A DNA stretch of 64,000 nucleotides, taken from positions 129,260,731 through 129,324,730 of the forward strand of contig NC_134535.1 of assembly GCF_050624435.1 (NCBI RefSeq), given 5' to 3'. This document shows, piece by piece, positions 59,301 to 64,000 of this stretch (position 1 is the stretch's first letter; every line of letters begins with the position of its first letter). A program made the translations under genes and the position numbers. This stretch comes from Tenrec ecaudatus. Taxonomy: Eukaryota > Chordata > Mammalia > Afrosoricida > Tenrecidae. The notes beneath the pieces are model-generated. The model was not told the origin of the DNA. It did not search any database and saw only the letters and a list, made by a program, of their open reading frames with translations.

Positions 59301-61674
59301 AATTTTCCTTATCTTTCATTCCATTTTCCCACAAACTTTCTGAAGTACCCATGTACAAGGTGAGGCATAAATGTAATTCCAAACTGTCCATTAGTCATAT
59401 TAAAAAGTATGAAGAGTCACAGATAAAATTCATTATGTTTTACTTAAAACAATATATCCAAAGTAGCATTTCAACATATAATAAATGCAAACGATTAGTA
59501 ATGATACAGCCGACATTATTTTCTTTGTATTGAGCCTTTGAAATCTAGTCTGTATTTCACACTTACAACTCACCCCAACTCAGACTGAGGCCCATTTCAA
59601 GTGCTCAATAGCAAACACATGGGACGGCTCAGGTTCATGGCCAGGGTTGGCAAGCCACAGCTCACAGGTCAAATCCAGCCTACACCCTAATGCTGGAAAC
59701 CAAGTCTATTCATTTATTGTCTATGTCTGTTTCAGGATCAACTCGCAGAGCTGGAGTAATGACAACAAAGACCCTGTGACCCCCCAGAAGAGAAGATATT
59801 TACTACTGGACACTGACCACTGGTCTAACGCTGGCCTGGCAACATACAGAATGCAGGAACCTAATGGACAGAATGTCTTCTGGTTGTAGGATGCCCTTGG
59901 TCTGTTCTCGAATGAATGACAATAATTCACATTTTTACCTCAAATAACCAGTCATAAAGGCTCCTCTTACCAGGAAGATAATCTGGCCCAGATCACCCAT
60001 GGGCCGAAGGTGCATTAAGTCATATGTATCACACCGATAGGGTATGATCACCTGTGACCCCATCCGTCCTAAAATGGAAGCACAAGACAAGGTTAACAGC
60101 AGCATCAAAAGCGATGACGTAGTAAACGCTTACACTCTACTGTGATAGGTGAATTGAGGCTACACGTGGCCAAAAACTCTGTGCTATGCTCAAGATGCCA
60201 GAGGAGCCCTGGTGGTGCAGTGGTCAAGCGCTCAGTTGCGGACCCAGAGGACTGGACTACAGCGGTTCCACAGGAAATGAGAAGGCGGTCTGCTTCTGTA
60301 TAGACCATGGCCTTGGACACACTATGGAGCAATTGTGCTGTCCTACAGGGGCGCTACCAGTCGGAGCGGGCTCTAAAGCAATGGATGTGGACCTGGTTGG
60401 CTGTTTTATTGGCATACAATTCACATATCACACAATACATAGTTCAATCACAAGAGGTGTACAATCACCACCACAATCAGTTTTGGAACGCTTTCTCAAT
60501 CTTATATCCATCATTAGCTCCCTACTTCCCCCCAACCTTCCCTGTCATACCCCCAAGTAAAACCATTGATCCAGTTACTGTCTCTGTAGATTGGCCTATC
60601 CTGGATTTCATATAGAGAAAAACATTAAATAGCAAACAACAATAACAAAGTACAACAGATAAGAAACCTTACTCAAATGATAGCGCTAAATTTTAACCCA
60701 ACAGCGTCTGCAGTAATCCACTTTCCAGTGCCCTCTGCATGCGATCAAGGCTGTTCACATCCCAGGTTCACAGAGACGTCTAATGAACGTGTCTCTCCCC
60801 TTCAATTTTTTTGGGGGGGTACTACAACAACTTAGATCAAACGATACTACATTTTAACCTACGTCTGCCATAACTGACTTCGCAATGCTCTCTGTCTGAT
60901 CACAAGGGCATTCACAGCCTGCAACTGTGATTGGAGAGGATGCGCCGGACGCTTAGTCCACGTGTAGACCCTGCAAATGGATTGGGGGCTTCCACTGTCG
61001 TCTATAGCGGTCAGCCACGGCCTCCTGCCAATCGGGTGTTCACAGCTTAAACTCCGATACCACTCCCTCTCTGGTTTCGTTCGGTGGGTTTGGGTTTTGA
61101 AAGATGCTGCAATATAACCTTTGAGAGTGCTCTGTTCCTGTCTTAACATCTCCCAGTCACACCTGTGCGGGCTGGAACTGGACAGGGCGGCCTTGTTTCT
61201 CAGTCTCACAAAGCTCCACCTTGACAGGGAATACTCTTCCCTTCTTCCAGCACTCGTTTTAGAGGGGCCAGTACAGGCTTTCTTCTCAGGCAGGTTTCTA
61301 CCTTACTCGGATTCGGGCTCGCCCAGGTATTAGTGTACACTGCTGGGAAGCATGGGGATGCTCAGTAGAGACCCAGTAGAGACAAATCTATGGACTCGTT
61401 CATAATACTGTCAAAATGAAGAGAGACGTAACCTGGGGCCTCTGGCCAGTAGCCCTAGTCATGGCAGTGGCACAGATGTAACTCCAGGAAGAACTGGACT
61501 CACCAAGGTGGTTGACAACGTATCGGCCCAGGAACCCTGTTGCTCCAAACACAGTGGCTACAATCCCACTGACCGAGGAACGTCCACCTTTCCCATGAGG
61601 CATGAGCGCATGATGGAGCTGGCGCTGGGGCGGGCCCTGGAACACGGAGGCGGCGACTGCAGTAATGCCAGACC
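32184..61674 (-). CDS. NDUFA9: NDUFA9, complex I subunit A9 (exons 2-11, exon 1 outside window)
   Basis: Accessory 39-kDa subunit of mitochondrial NADH:ubiquinone oxidoreductase on the matrix side of the inner membrane, an atypical short-chain dehydrogenase fold that binds NADPH structurally and supports complex assembly (family knowledge). Ten coding exons run from high to low coordinates: 61674-61504, 60068-59971, 56848-56757, 53963-53822, 48908-48806, 47382-47315, 43724-43648, 38424-38329, 34734-34668 and 32354-32184. Every intron is GT-AG and every phase joins without stop or frameshift, giving 360 whole codons plus the codon split with exon 1. Adding a human-like 17-residue first exon gives 377, the human length as I recall it. 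The Rossmann motif GATGFLG is in exon 2. Exon 11 encodes the well-conserved stretch [20 protein letters not shown]. The mitochondrial presequence start and promoter are not in the window. Identity is near certain; expression is not shown. Confidence 0.97.
32690..32905 (+). mobile_element. BovB/RTE 3' end fragment in NDUFA9 intron 10
   Basis: GATGGCTGCACCAATGGGCTCAAGCACACC and GTCAACTCCATGGCAACTGA are the RTE 3' end, diverged. Left limit approximate. Confidence 0.65.
33330..33475 (-). mobile_element. AfroSINE, reverse
   Basis: AAAGCCTCATCTTTCTCCCC, GGGCTTGAACTACTGACTTC and CACTCTGCCACCAGGGCTCC (reversed head). Confidence 0.85.
33884..34085. mobile_element. OposCharlie1-like hAT mini-element
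   Basis: Starts CAGGGGTCCTCAAACTTTTT, contains GGCCAGTTCACTGTCCCTCA and CTATGCACACTGCACATATC, and ends CATGTGGCCC…GAGGACGCCTG. Flanks gggttaag / gggttagg match in 7 of 8 bases if the last G is assigned to the target copy. Confidence 0.9.
34462..34605 (+). mobile_element. AfroSINE
   Basis: CCCAGCGGCAGAGTGGTTAA head; CAATGAGTTGGCATCAACTC and GGCAGTGAGGTTTTG tail. It ends about 60 bp from exon 10. Confidence 0.8.
34668..34734 (-). CDS. NDUFA9: NDUFA9 exon 10
   Basis: 67 bp: one base completing Leu, then 22 codons [22 protein letters not shown], phase 0. The acceptor is TTCTTTATCCAG and the donor [20 protein letters not shown] is conserved. The two residues spanning the exon 9/10 junction read Leu-Leu where I recall Arg-Trp in human. 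Confidence 0.95.
34985..35172 (-). mobile_element. AfroSINE, reverse
   Basis: CCAGCTCTCAGTGACCCCAC reversed tail; GCTGGTGGGTTTGAACCGAT and GATGGTTAACAGCC reversed body. Confidence 0.78.
35575..35850 (+). mobile_element. L1 3' UTR fragment
   Basis: ATTTACCAAGGGTTCACGAG, CAAGGGCTCAAGTAGAAAGA and AATGATGATGGCAAGAAC. It stops before the terminal part and abuts the next copy. Confidence 0.7.
35855..36785 (+). mobile_element. Young L1 3' end in NDUFA9 intron 9
   Basis: Contains the single block (GGGTCTTAAAGGCTTGAAGG), a (CA)n run at 36105-36123, then the full terminal region to GAGCCCCTAATAAAATG and A17. Antisense partners of the family lie at 37745-37885. Confidence 0.92.
37128..37235 (+). mobile_element. 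Short L1 3'-terminal unit
   Basis: About 108 bp: AAAATGATGGCAACATATGT to CCCCCAATAAAAATGATTTAT and an A tail. It starts at about the same internal point (AAAATGAT…) as the extra tail units at 45517 and 45640. Confidence 0.8.
37745..37885 (-). mobile_element. L1 3' terminus fragment, reverse
   Basis: CATTTTATTGGAGGTTCTTA, CACATCAACTGTATCAAGC and GAGCCCTTGGCGTCAGC. Confidence 0.8.
38062..38251. mobile_element. SPIN hAT mini-element near NDUFA9 exon 9
   Basis: Degenerate left end CAGTCTCTCTCACC; then GCTGTGACCCTTTCATACAT, CTTCATCACTATCATTTTGC, AAGGGTCGTTCAAC and right end GGTTGAGAACCGCTG. It lies 77 bp beyond the exon 9 donor. Confidence 0.9.
38329..38424 (-). CDS. NDUFA9: NDUFA9 exon 9
   Basis: 96 bp: one base of Gly, 31 codons, two bases of Leu. 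The acceptor is CTTTTTGTAG and the donor GTAAGT. It encodes [20 protein letters not shown] and [16 protein letters not shown] hAT mini-element ends only 77 bp inside the following intron. Confidence 0.96.
38500..39360 (-). mobile_element. Possible old L1 3' part (L1ME/HAL1-like)
   Basis: AT-rich text such as ATTTGGCATACATCACAATC, CTGCAATGGACACTTTTG and TCTAGAAATGGCATTGGGTC resembles reversed old L1 3' ends. Strongly diverged, so tentative. Confidence 0.4.
39850..40560 (+). mobile_element. L2 LINE remnant
   Basis: CACTGACCTTGT-type body text and the diagnostic end AGTCTATAAGCTCCATGAAGGCTG, preceded by CTGCCTTCCCTGCGTCTTCC-like pyrimidine-rich L2 sequence. Diverged. Confidence 0.55.
41035..41222 (+). 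mobile_element. AfroSINE in L1M
   Basis: GGAGTGCTGGTGGCGCCGTG head (tRNA-like box A region), GGACTGCTAGCTGCAAGAG and tail GGCTCGATGGCAATGGGTGC. Confidence 0.85.
41240..41385 (+). mobile_element. AfroSINE in L1M, second copy
   Basis: GCAGTGGTTAAGCCTCCGTT, CTAACCGAGAAGCTGGGAAC and AATCAACTCAGTCACAATGG. Confidence 0.82.
43121..43197. mobile_element. Mariner-type MITE (77 bp, near-palindromic)
   Basis: Ends AGGGGACTTCAAAAAGTTC and GAACTTTTTGAAGTCCCCT are perfect inverted repeats of 19 bases, with a core TGCAAAAGTGGAATT. A second member is at 59279-59350. Confidence 0.88.
43648..43724 (-). CDS. NDUFA9: NDUFA9 exon 8
   Basis: 77 bp: 25 codons plus two bases of Gly. The acceptor is TTTCTTATAG and the donor GTAAGT. 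It encodes [20 protein letters not shown] then DFAFTG, a typical extended-SDR segment. Confidence 0.97.
43900..44600 (+). mobile_element. Older afrotherian L1 3' UTR in intron 7
   Basis: GGGTCTTAAAAGCTTCTCTT, AGCAGCCATCTAAGTACGG, GGAGTGGATTACTGGAGACA and end ATTACATACCAATAAAACTG. The same family in reverse is at 60390-61290. Confidence 0.7.
44611..45760 (+). mobile_element. Young L1 3' end with two extra terminal units
   Basis: Main L1 3' end 44611-45505 to GAGTCCCTAATAAAATGTAAAAG. Two further terminal units follow, 45517-45630 and 45640-45760, each starting AAAATGATTAGGGCAAAG and ending GAGCCCC…AATAAA and an A-run. A TA/TG-rich microsatellite is at 44787-44855. See findings. Confidence 0.9.
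44787..44855 (+). repeat. (TG)n/(TA)n microsatellite
   Basis: GTGTGTGTATGCATGTGTAT then TATATGTATGTATATATATG, at the site where other copies carry (CA)n. Confidence 0.93.
45889..46540 (-). mobile_element. Young L1 3' end with one extra terminal unit, bounded by 15-bp TSD
   Basis: Main L1 part 46540-46020, starting at CGATGAAGAACACAGCTTTC in its own sense, then an A-rich tail, then one extra terminal unit (46010-45892) starting GAAAATGATTAGGGCAAAG. Perfect target-site copies TAGTACTCCTAATAT lie at 45874-45888 and 46541-46555. Confidence 0.95.
46590..46790. mobile_element. MER5A hAT relic
   Basis: GTCCTGGGACATTTGGCAAT, ATCTGGAGACATTTCCAGTC and CATCCTACAACAGTGCCCAC match the MER5A core. Confidence 0.85.
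47315..47382 (-). CDS. NDUFA9: NDUFA9 exon 7
   Basis: 68 bp: two bases complete an Asn codon (A|AT), then 22 codons [22 protein letters not shown]. The acceptor is CTTCTGCCAG and the donor GTAAGT. The NIRWF start resembles the rodent protein more than the human SMHRF version (from memory). The short exon is easy to miss but is fixed by both splice sites and by phase. Confidence 0.94.
47765..47915 (-). mobile_element. AfroSINE, reverse
   Basis: GCAACTCAGGGCAACCCCAG, GACTTTCGGTTAGCAGCTGA and ATCTGCACCACCAGGGATCC (reversed head). A further reversed tail fragment may lie at 47420-47500. Confidence 0.82.
48136..48335 (+). mobile_element. AfroSINE
   Basis: GGAGCCCCGGAGGTGTAGAG, GTTGGGCTGCTAACCCCAGG and AGCTATGAATTGGAACCAAC. 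Confidence 0.87.
48806..48908 (-). CDS. NDUFA9: NDUFA9 exon 6
   Basis: 103 bp: 34 codons plus one base. The acceptor is TTATTTTAG and the donor GTGCGT. It encodes [20 protein letters not shown] followed by [14 protein letters not shown], the strongly conserved [14 protein letters not shown] segment of the family. Confidence 0.98.
49100..49345 (+). mobile_element. Older afrotherian L1 3' UTR, left part (intron 5)
   Basis: GGGCGAAAGTTTACATAGCA and CTCTGGGCAAATGCTGCCCT parallel the copy at 16625-16857. It resumes near 50120 after an inserted LTR-like repeat. Confidence 0.65.
49480..50010 (+). repeat. Unidentified LTR-like repeat, copy 1
   Basis: Shares GCTGAGTTTGCTGACCCAGG, a CAAGCAAGGCAGTGG region, a TTAACTTCCCTAATAAATGC (AATAAA) signal and CTGTGAGTCCTGTGTGGTCAC with the copies at 54780, 55500 and 57835. 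Sits inside an old L1. The AATAAA followed by a short U5-like end suggests an LTR; ends and class are not fixed. Confidence 0.55.
50120..50390 (+). mobile_element. Older afrotherian L1 3' UTR, right part
   Basis: GATACCGGGCACCACCTAGT, CTCAGAGGCTGCGGCTGCAC and ATGGAGAGAGACCAATGGCA continue the L1 seen at 49100 and parallel 17054-17425. Confidence 0.65.
51150..51530 (+). mobile_element. BovB/RTE 3' end fragment
   Basis: AGAATTGATGTATTCAGAGT, CTTCCTTACTTTGGACACAA, TAGAAAAGGACATCATGTTG and GGACCAGGCACACTCCACTC are the end of ORF2 plus 3' UTR, decayed. Confidence 0.82.
51960..52183 (+). mobile_element. L2 LINE remnant, left part
   Basis: Pyrimidine-rich L2-like text with CCATCAAACGACTTGGAAGTGTCATC (compare the L2 CTTGGAGTCATCCTTGAC segment). 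Split by the SPIN insertion. Confidence 0.5.
52184..52379. mobile_element. SPIN hAT mini-element (intron 5)
   Basis: ACAGTTCCTCAAGTGGTAGT, CTTCATCACTGTCATTTTGC, AAGGGTCGTTCGACCCCC and right end GGTTGAGAACCACTG. The left terminal repeat is degraded. A longer centre (CAAATATGATATGCAGGATG) is present than in the other copies. Confidence 0.92.
52380..52830 (+). mobile_element. L2 LINE remnant, right part
   Basis: GCAATGCTGATGATTCCCAAATTGC, GACTCAGACCTGCGCTCCAG and GGCTTGGAGATGGATGTGCATCTGAAATGC match the L2 GATGACTCCCAAATT…CTTGGATGTC stretch. Confidence 0.6.
53822..53963 (-). CDS. NDUFA9: NDUFA9 exon 5
   Basis: 142 bp: one base completing Lys, then 47 codons, phase 0 at the end. The acceptor is TTTTTTCCAG and the donor GTGAGC. 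It encodes [17 protein letters not shown], then the conserved [18 protein letters not shown], which includes the serine-rich stretch after the fourth strand. Confidence 0.98.
54780..55410 (+). repeat. Unidentified LTR-like repeat, copy 2
   Basis: AGGTTTGCTGACCCAGGGAGC, CATCTGTAACATCACCCAAG, CTGAACTGTCACTTGTTAAC, then AGTAAAGCCCACAGTAATGA and GTTTTATGTGGCCACTACAG. Same order of blocks as copy 1. Confidence 0.55.
55500..55860 (+). repeat. Unidentified LTR-like repeat, copy 3 (partial)
   Basis: CCACTAAGCTTAAAATGAGC, GCCTCTGGGCAGAAGGCTTG, GCAACATCTGCCCAAGCAGG and GAGTTCTCTGTGGCCACTCC. The central part is missing. Confidence 0.5.
56045..56235 (-). mobile_element. AfroSINE, reverse
   Basis: CGTCAACTCTGACTCACAGG reversed tail; CAACCTCATCTTTCCCCAAG and GAGCAGCTCAATGCC body; CACGGAGCCTCC reversed head. 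Confidence 0.72.
56757..56848 (-). CDS. NDUFA9: NDUFA9 exon 4
   Basis: 92 bp: 30 codons plus two bases of a Lys codon. The acceptor is CTTGTTGCAG and the donor GTAAGT. The encoded text begins [18 protein letters not shown] and runs to NLVGREWET, the third strand and helix of the Rossmann fold. Confidence 0.97.
57441..57604. mobile_element. SPIN hAT mini-element (intron 3), opposite orientation
   Basis: Left GAGGTTCTCAACCC, then GGACCCTTTCACAGGTGTCG, GTAGCAAAATTACAGTGATG and ACATGAGGAACTGTACGAAA; right end GGTGAGAACCGCTG. Confidence 0.92.
57835..58335 (+). repeat. Unidentified LTR-like repeat, copy 4
   Basis: GAGCTGAGTTTGCTGATCCA, GGGCAGAAGCTTATGGTGC, CTTTCTTAATAAATCCTTTA (AATAAA) and TGTGAGTTCTGTGTAGCCAC give the same block order as copies 1 and 2. 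Confidence 0.55.
58375..58391 (+). repeat. C17 homopolymer (G17 in the NDUFA9 transcript)
   Basis: Seventeen consecutive C on the + strand just after GAACACAGCA, in intron 3, so the pre-mRNA carries G17. Confidence 0.9.
59279..59350. mobile_element. Mariner-type MITE, diverged
   Basis: GGGCTTCAAAAAGGTCATGG and CCCACAAACTTTCTGAAGTACCC form imperfect inverted ends like those at 43121-43197. Confidence 0.75.
59641..59850. mobile_element. hAT-Charlie non-autonomous relic
   Basis: AGGGTTGGCAAGCCACAGCT, CAGGTCAAATCCAGCC, TTATTGTCTATGTCTGTTTC and AGATATTTACTACTGGAC match the widespread mammalian GGTCAGCAAACT…CCAAATCCGGCC element. Confidence 0.7.
59971..60068 (-). CDS. NDUFA9: NDUFA9 exon 3
   Basis: 98 bp, completing the split Gly and ending in phase 0 after …QIIFL. 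The acceptor is TTTTAG and the donor GTAAGA. It encodes the [16 protein letters not shown] segment, the second Rossmann strand and following loop of the subunit. Confidence 0.97.
60199..60388 (+). mobile_element. AfroSINE, well preserved head
   Basis: GGAGCCCTGGTGGTGCAGTGGTCAAGCGCT with an A-box-like TGGTGCAGTGG, then GGGGCGCTACCAGTCGGAGC in the tail. Best-preserved copy in the window. Confidence 0.92.
60390..61290 (-). mobile_element. Older afrotherian L1 3' UTR, reverse (intron 2)
   Basis: TTTTATTGGCATACAATTCA is the reversed end, and GCGCTAAATTTTAACCCAAC with GTCTGCAGTAATCCACTTTC matches the reverse of 44210-44260. Right part and extent are uncertain; related blocks appear to recur at about 60850 and 61105. 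Confidence 0.6.
61504..61674 (-). CDS. NDUFA9: NDUFA9 exon 2 (human numbering)
   Basis: 171 bp: two bases finish a split Arg codon, then 56 codons, then one base of a Gly codon. The acceptor TTGTTCAAG precedes 61674 and the donor GTGAGT is at 61503-61498. It encodes the end of the mitochondrial presequence region (…[14 protein letters not shown]), then the first beta strand and dinucleotide-binding loop [13 protein letters not shown] (GxxGxxG). The coding text is open and matches the family throughout. Confidence 0.97.
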
Positions 61675-61944
61675 CTTGAACAAAACACAGAAAAATGACA
61701 AATGCTGGTCTGAGAGGGACTCTGAATAGGAATGGCTTCTTTCCCCAGAAAGCAGTAGCATTGTTTTGCTGCTAATCTTTCATTAAGCTGTTATCTGCCT
61801 GTAGCAGTAAGAAACACAGCCTGTTTCAGCAAAGAACCCACAAGACATGAGGAAATAGGTAAGCATTAGAAAGTAAAGTTCCTGCCCCATTTACCTAGGA
61901 CGATCACTCACCCTGCTAATCAAAACTACAGCCGGACACACTGT

Positions 61945-62640
61945 GCCATCATGAGGGGTCACCGGGACCAGGTAACAGGCACCAGAAGACCCTTAACAGT
62001 CAAACCAACAAAACCTTATGGTTGAGAACTAGGGAGATCAGAGCGCAGACCCAAAGCCCATCTGTTGACAGTGGAACATCCCCCACAGAGCGGTCACAGG
62101 GAGGGATGAGTCAACCAGGGCGCAGTAAAGCACCGATGAAACACACAATATTCCTCTGGTTCCTTGAGGCTTCCTCACCCCACCACCATGACCCCAGTTT
62201 TGCCTCTCACTTTGGACGAGACTGGAGCATGTGTATGGGTGTAGATAAGTGATAAGAGCCCCTGACATACACAACCCAGGAGCAGGAATGGGAAGAGAGA
62301 TACCAGATAGGAAGGGAGAAGGGGTGGGGGAAGGAAGGGGAACCGATTGATCGACACACAACCACACACACCCCTATAGGGGGAAGAACAACAGAAACCA
62401 TGGGGGAAGGGAGACAGCAGTCGGTGTGAGAGATGAATAATTTACATCTATCAAGGGGTCACGAGGGTGGGGGGGAGGGGGGCGAAAGAGGAGGTGATAC
62501 CAAGGGCTCAATATAACTGTCTAAAAACAATGATGGCAGCATATGTACAAATATGCCTGATACAATTGATGTATGGAATGTAATAAACATTGTAAGAGCC
62601 CTAAATGAAATGATCAATAATAATAATTTTAAAAACTACA
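61945..62640 (+). mobile_element. L1 3' end (diverged) in NDUFA9 intron 1
   Basis: GAGGGGTCACCGGGACCAGG, GAGCGGTCACAGGGAGGGAT, ACCATGACCCCAGTTTTGCC, GGGTCACGAGGGTGGG and CAATTGATGTATGGAATG…TAAGAGCCCTAAATGAAATG. Confidence 0.82.
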
Positions 62641-62659
62641 TCTAGATATTTAGGGAGTA

Positions 62660-63785
62660 TGAATCCCAGGAGTTTGGGCTGGATTCAGAAGACGACATGG
62701 AACAAGGGATATCATCACTGATGTCAGGTATCTGGACGAAGTAGAGAATGCCAAAAAGATGTTTCTTTGTGTTTCACTGACTGTGCAGAGACGTTCGACT
62801 GTGTGGACCATACTACACTGTGGATGACCTTGAGAAGAATGGGAATCCAGAACACTTCACTGTGCTCATTCAGAACGCGAACGGGGATCAAGCAGTTGTT
62901 CAAACAGACCAGGGGAATACTGCATGCTTTAAAACCAGGAAAGATGTGCACCAGGGTGGGTGGTATCCTTTCACCACACTTGTTCAAGCTGTATACAATC
63001 ACCAGAGAAGCTGAGTTCTATGAAGGATGGGAGGAGGGTTTACTAGCAAATGCGGTATGCAGATGACACAACCTTGCTTGTTGAAAGTGAGGAGGACATG
63101 AAGTACTTGCTGGTGAAGATCAAAGATGGTAGTCTTCAGGATGGATTACAACTCAATGGAAAGAAGACCAAAATCCTCACAACGGGACCAACAGGTAATA
63201 CCGTGATAAATGAAGAAAAGGTTGAAGTTGTCAAGGATTTTGTCTTCCTTGAATCCACAATCAATGTTCACGGAGGAGAACTGAAGAGATCAAAAGATGC
63301 GTTGTGTTGGGTAAAACTGCTGAACAAGACCTATTCAGCGTACTGAAGAGCAAGGATGTTACCTTGAGGATTAAGGTGTGCCTGACCCAATATGGTGTTC
63401 TTCACGGCATCATGTGCCTGTGAAAGTCGGACAATGAATAACGAAGACTAGAGGAATCCAGGCATTTGAACTGTGGTGTTGGAGATTACTGAAAGTACCA
63501 TGGAATGCTAAAAGGCAAAACCAATTTCTATTGGAAGAAACAAGGCCAGAGTGCTCCTTAGAAGCAAGGACTCTCCTATGCTTTGGACACAGTATCAGCC
63601 TGGTAAAGTGGAGGGGCGGTGTAAAAGAGAAATGCCCTCAACAAGATGAACCGACACAGTAGCTGCTTCAAGGGGCTCAAGCACAGGAACAATTGCCAGG
63701 ATGATGCAGGACCAGGCAGCGTTTCCTTGTGCATAGGTCGCTGTAGGTCGGAGCCGAATTGATGGCACCTAACACCACCACCAAT
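62660..63785 (+). pseudogene. BovB/RTE LINE reverse-transcriptase part and 3' UTR, inactivated
   Basis: Non-LTR retrotransposon relic. 62767-62830 encodes a CFTDCAETFDCVDHTTLW motif (RT block), 62820-62880 a GIQNTSL region and 63050-63345 an MRYADDTTLLVESEED block with the catalytic YADD, then NGKKTKILTTGPTGNTVI and KDFVFLESTINVHG. These lie in at least three frames. It ends GGAGCCGAATTGATGGCACCTAACACCACCACC, an (AAC)-like tail. The endonuclease half is missing. Confidence 0.9.
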
Positions 63786-63786
63786 C

Positions 63787-63950
63787 TGAGGAGCCCCAGT
63801 GGGGTAACGGGTACGTGTTTGGAAGACAAAGAAGAGGCTTTCTGCTCCCATAAAGCGCTCCGCTCTTGGAACGCACAGGGGCAGGTCTGCCCTGTGCTAT
63901 AGGGTCACCGAGGCTGACTGACTCGACGGCGGCAGTGAGGTTTCGGTATA
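63787..63950 (+). mobile_element. AfroSINE
   Basis: GAGGAGCCCCAGTGGGGTAAC head, GGGGCAGGTCTGCCCTGTGC and tail GACTCGACGGCGGCAGTGAG, directly behind the BovB 3' end. Confidence 0.88.
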
Positions 63951-64000
63951 TAGCTCAGGCGGGGAGAGAGCGAAACGCGGGAGGAGCCATCCATCATCCA

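Noticed and set aside
63940..64000. ATG-containing GC-rich minus-strand sequence at the right edge, considered as NDUFA9 exon 1
   Set aside because: The short reading frame does not resemble the NDUFA9 presequence, has no donor site, and lies at the end of an AfroSINE.

Overview
This window is vertebrate nuclear DNA. It holds most of one spliced protein-coding gene inside a dense, multi-layered field of transposable elements. The host looks afrotherian, most likely a tenrec. The SINEs are tRNA-derived AfroSINEs. BovB/RTE LINE fragments are common. There are four copies of the SPIN hAT mini-element and one OposCharlie1-like hAT mini-element; among afrotherians, as I recall it, these two are reported from tenrec. 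A young L1 lineage ends in a characteristic GAGCCCC(C)AATAAAATG tail. The species call is inference from repeat content, because no database search was possible.

The gene is NDUFA9, the accessory 39-kDa subunit of mitochondrial complex I, on the minus strand. Coding exons 2 to 11 lie between 61674 and 32184, all with GT-AG introns and compatible phases. Together they give 360 whole codons plus the split codon shared with exon 1. Exon 1 (about 17 residues in the human gene, from memory) was not found and should lie beyond 64000. There is no internal stop or frameshift. The stop codon is at 32184-32186 and an ATTAAA poly(A) signal at 32095-32100.

Layout: 1-32000 lies downstream of NDUFA9 and shows no gene I can support. 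It carries young L1 3' ends, an L1 with 5' UTR, ORF1 and part of ORF2 (about 22900-26995, with most of ORF2 deleted), MaLR-like LTRs, two mariner transposase remnants, a BovB copy split by a solo LTR, and AfroSINEs. 32000-61700 is the NDUFA9 body. Its introns hold L1M, L2, MIR-era and MER5-type relics, AfroSINEs, the four-copy LTR-like repeat family, three of the SPIN copies, the OposCharlie1 copy and a head-to-head cluster of young L1 3' ends in intron 7. 61700-64000 is intron 1, with an L1 3' end, a BovB reverse-transcriptase remnant and an AfroSINE.

The most notable observations concern the young L1. One insertion in intron 7, bounded by a perfect 15-bp target-site duplication, carries an extra copy of the L1 3' terminus after its own tail, and a second nearby copy carries two extra units. 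Others are the cluster of horizontally transferred element types, and a short sense reading frame that stays open in several L1 3' ends. I saw no CRISPR array, RNA gene, operon or other novel gene system.
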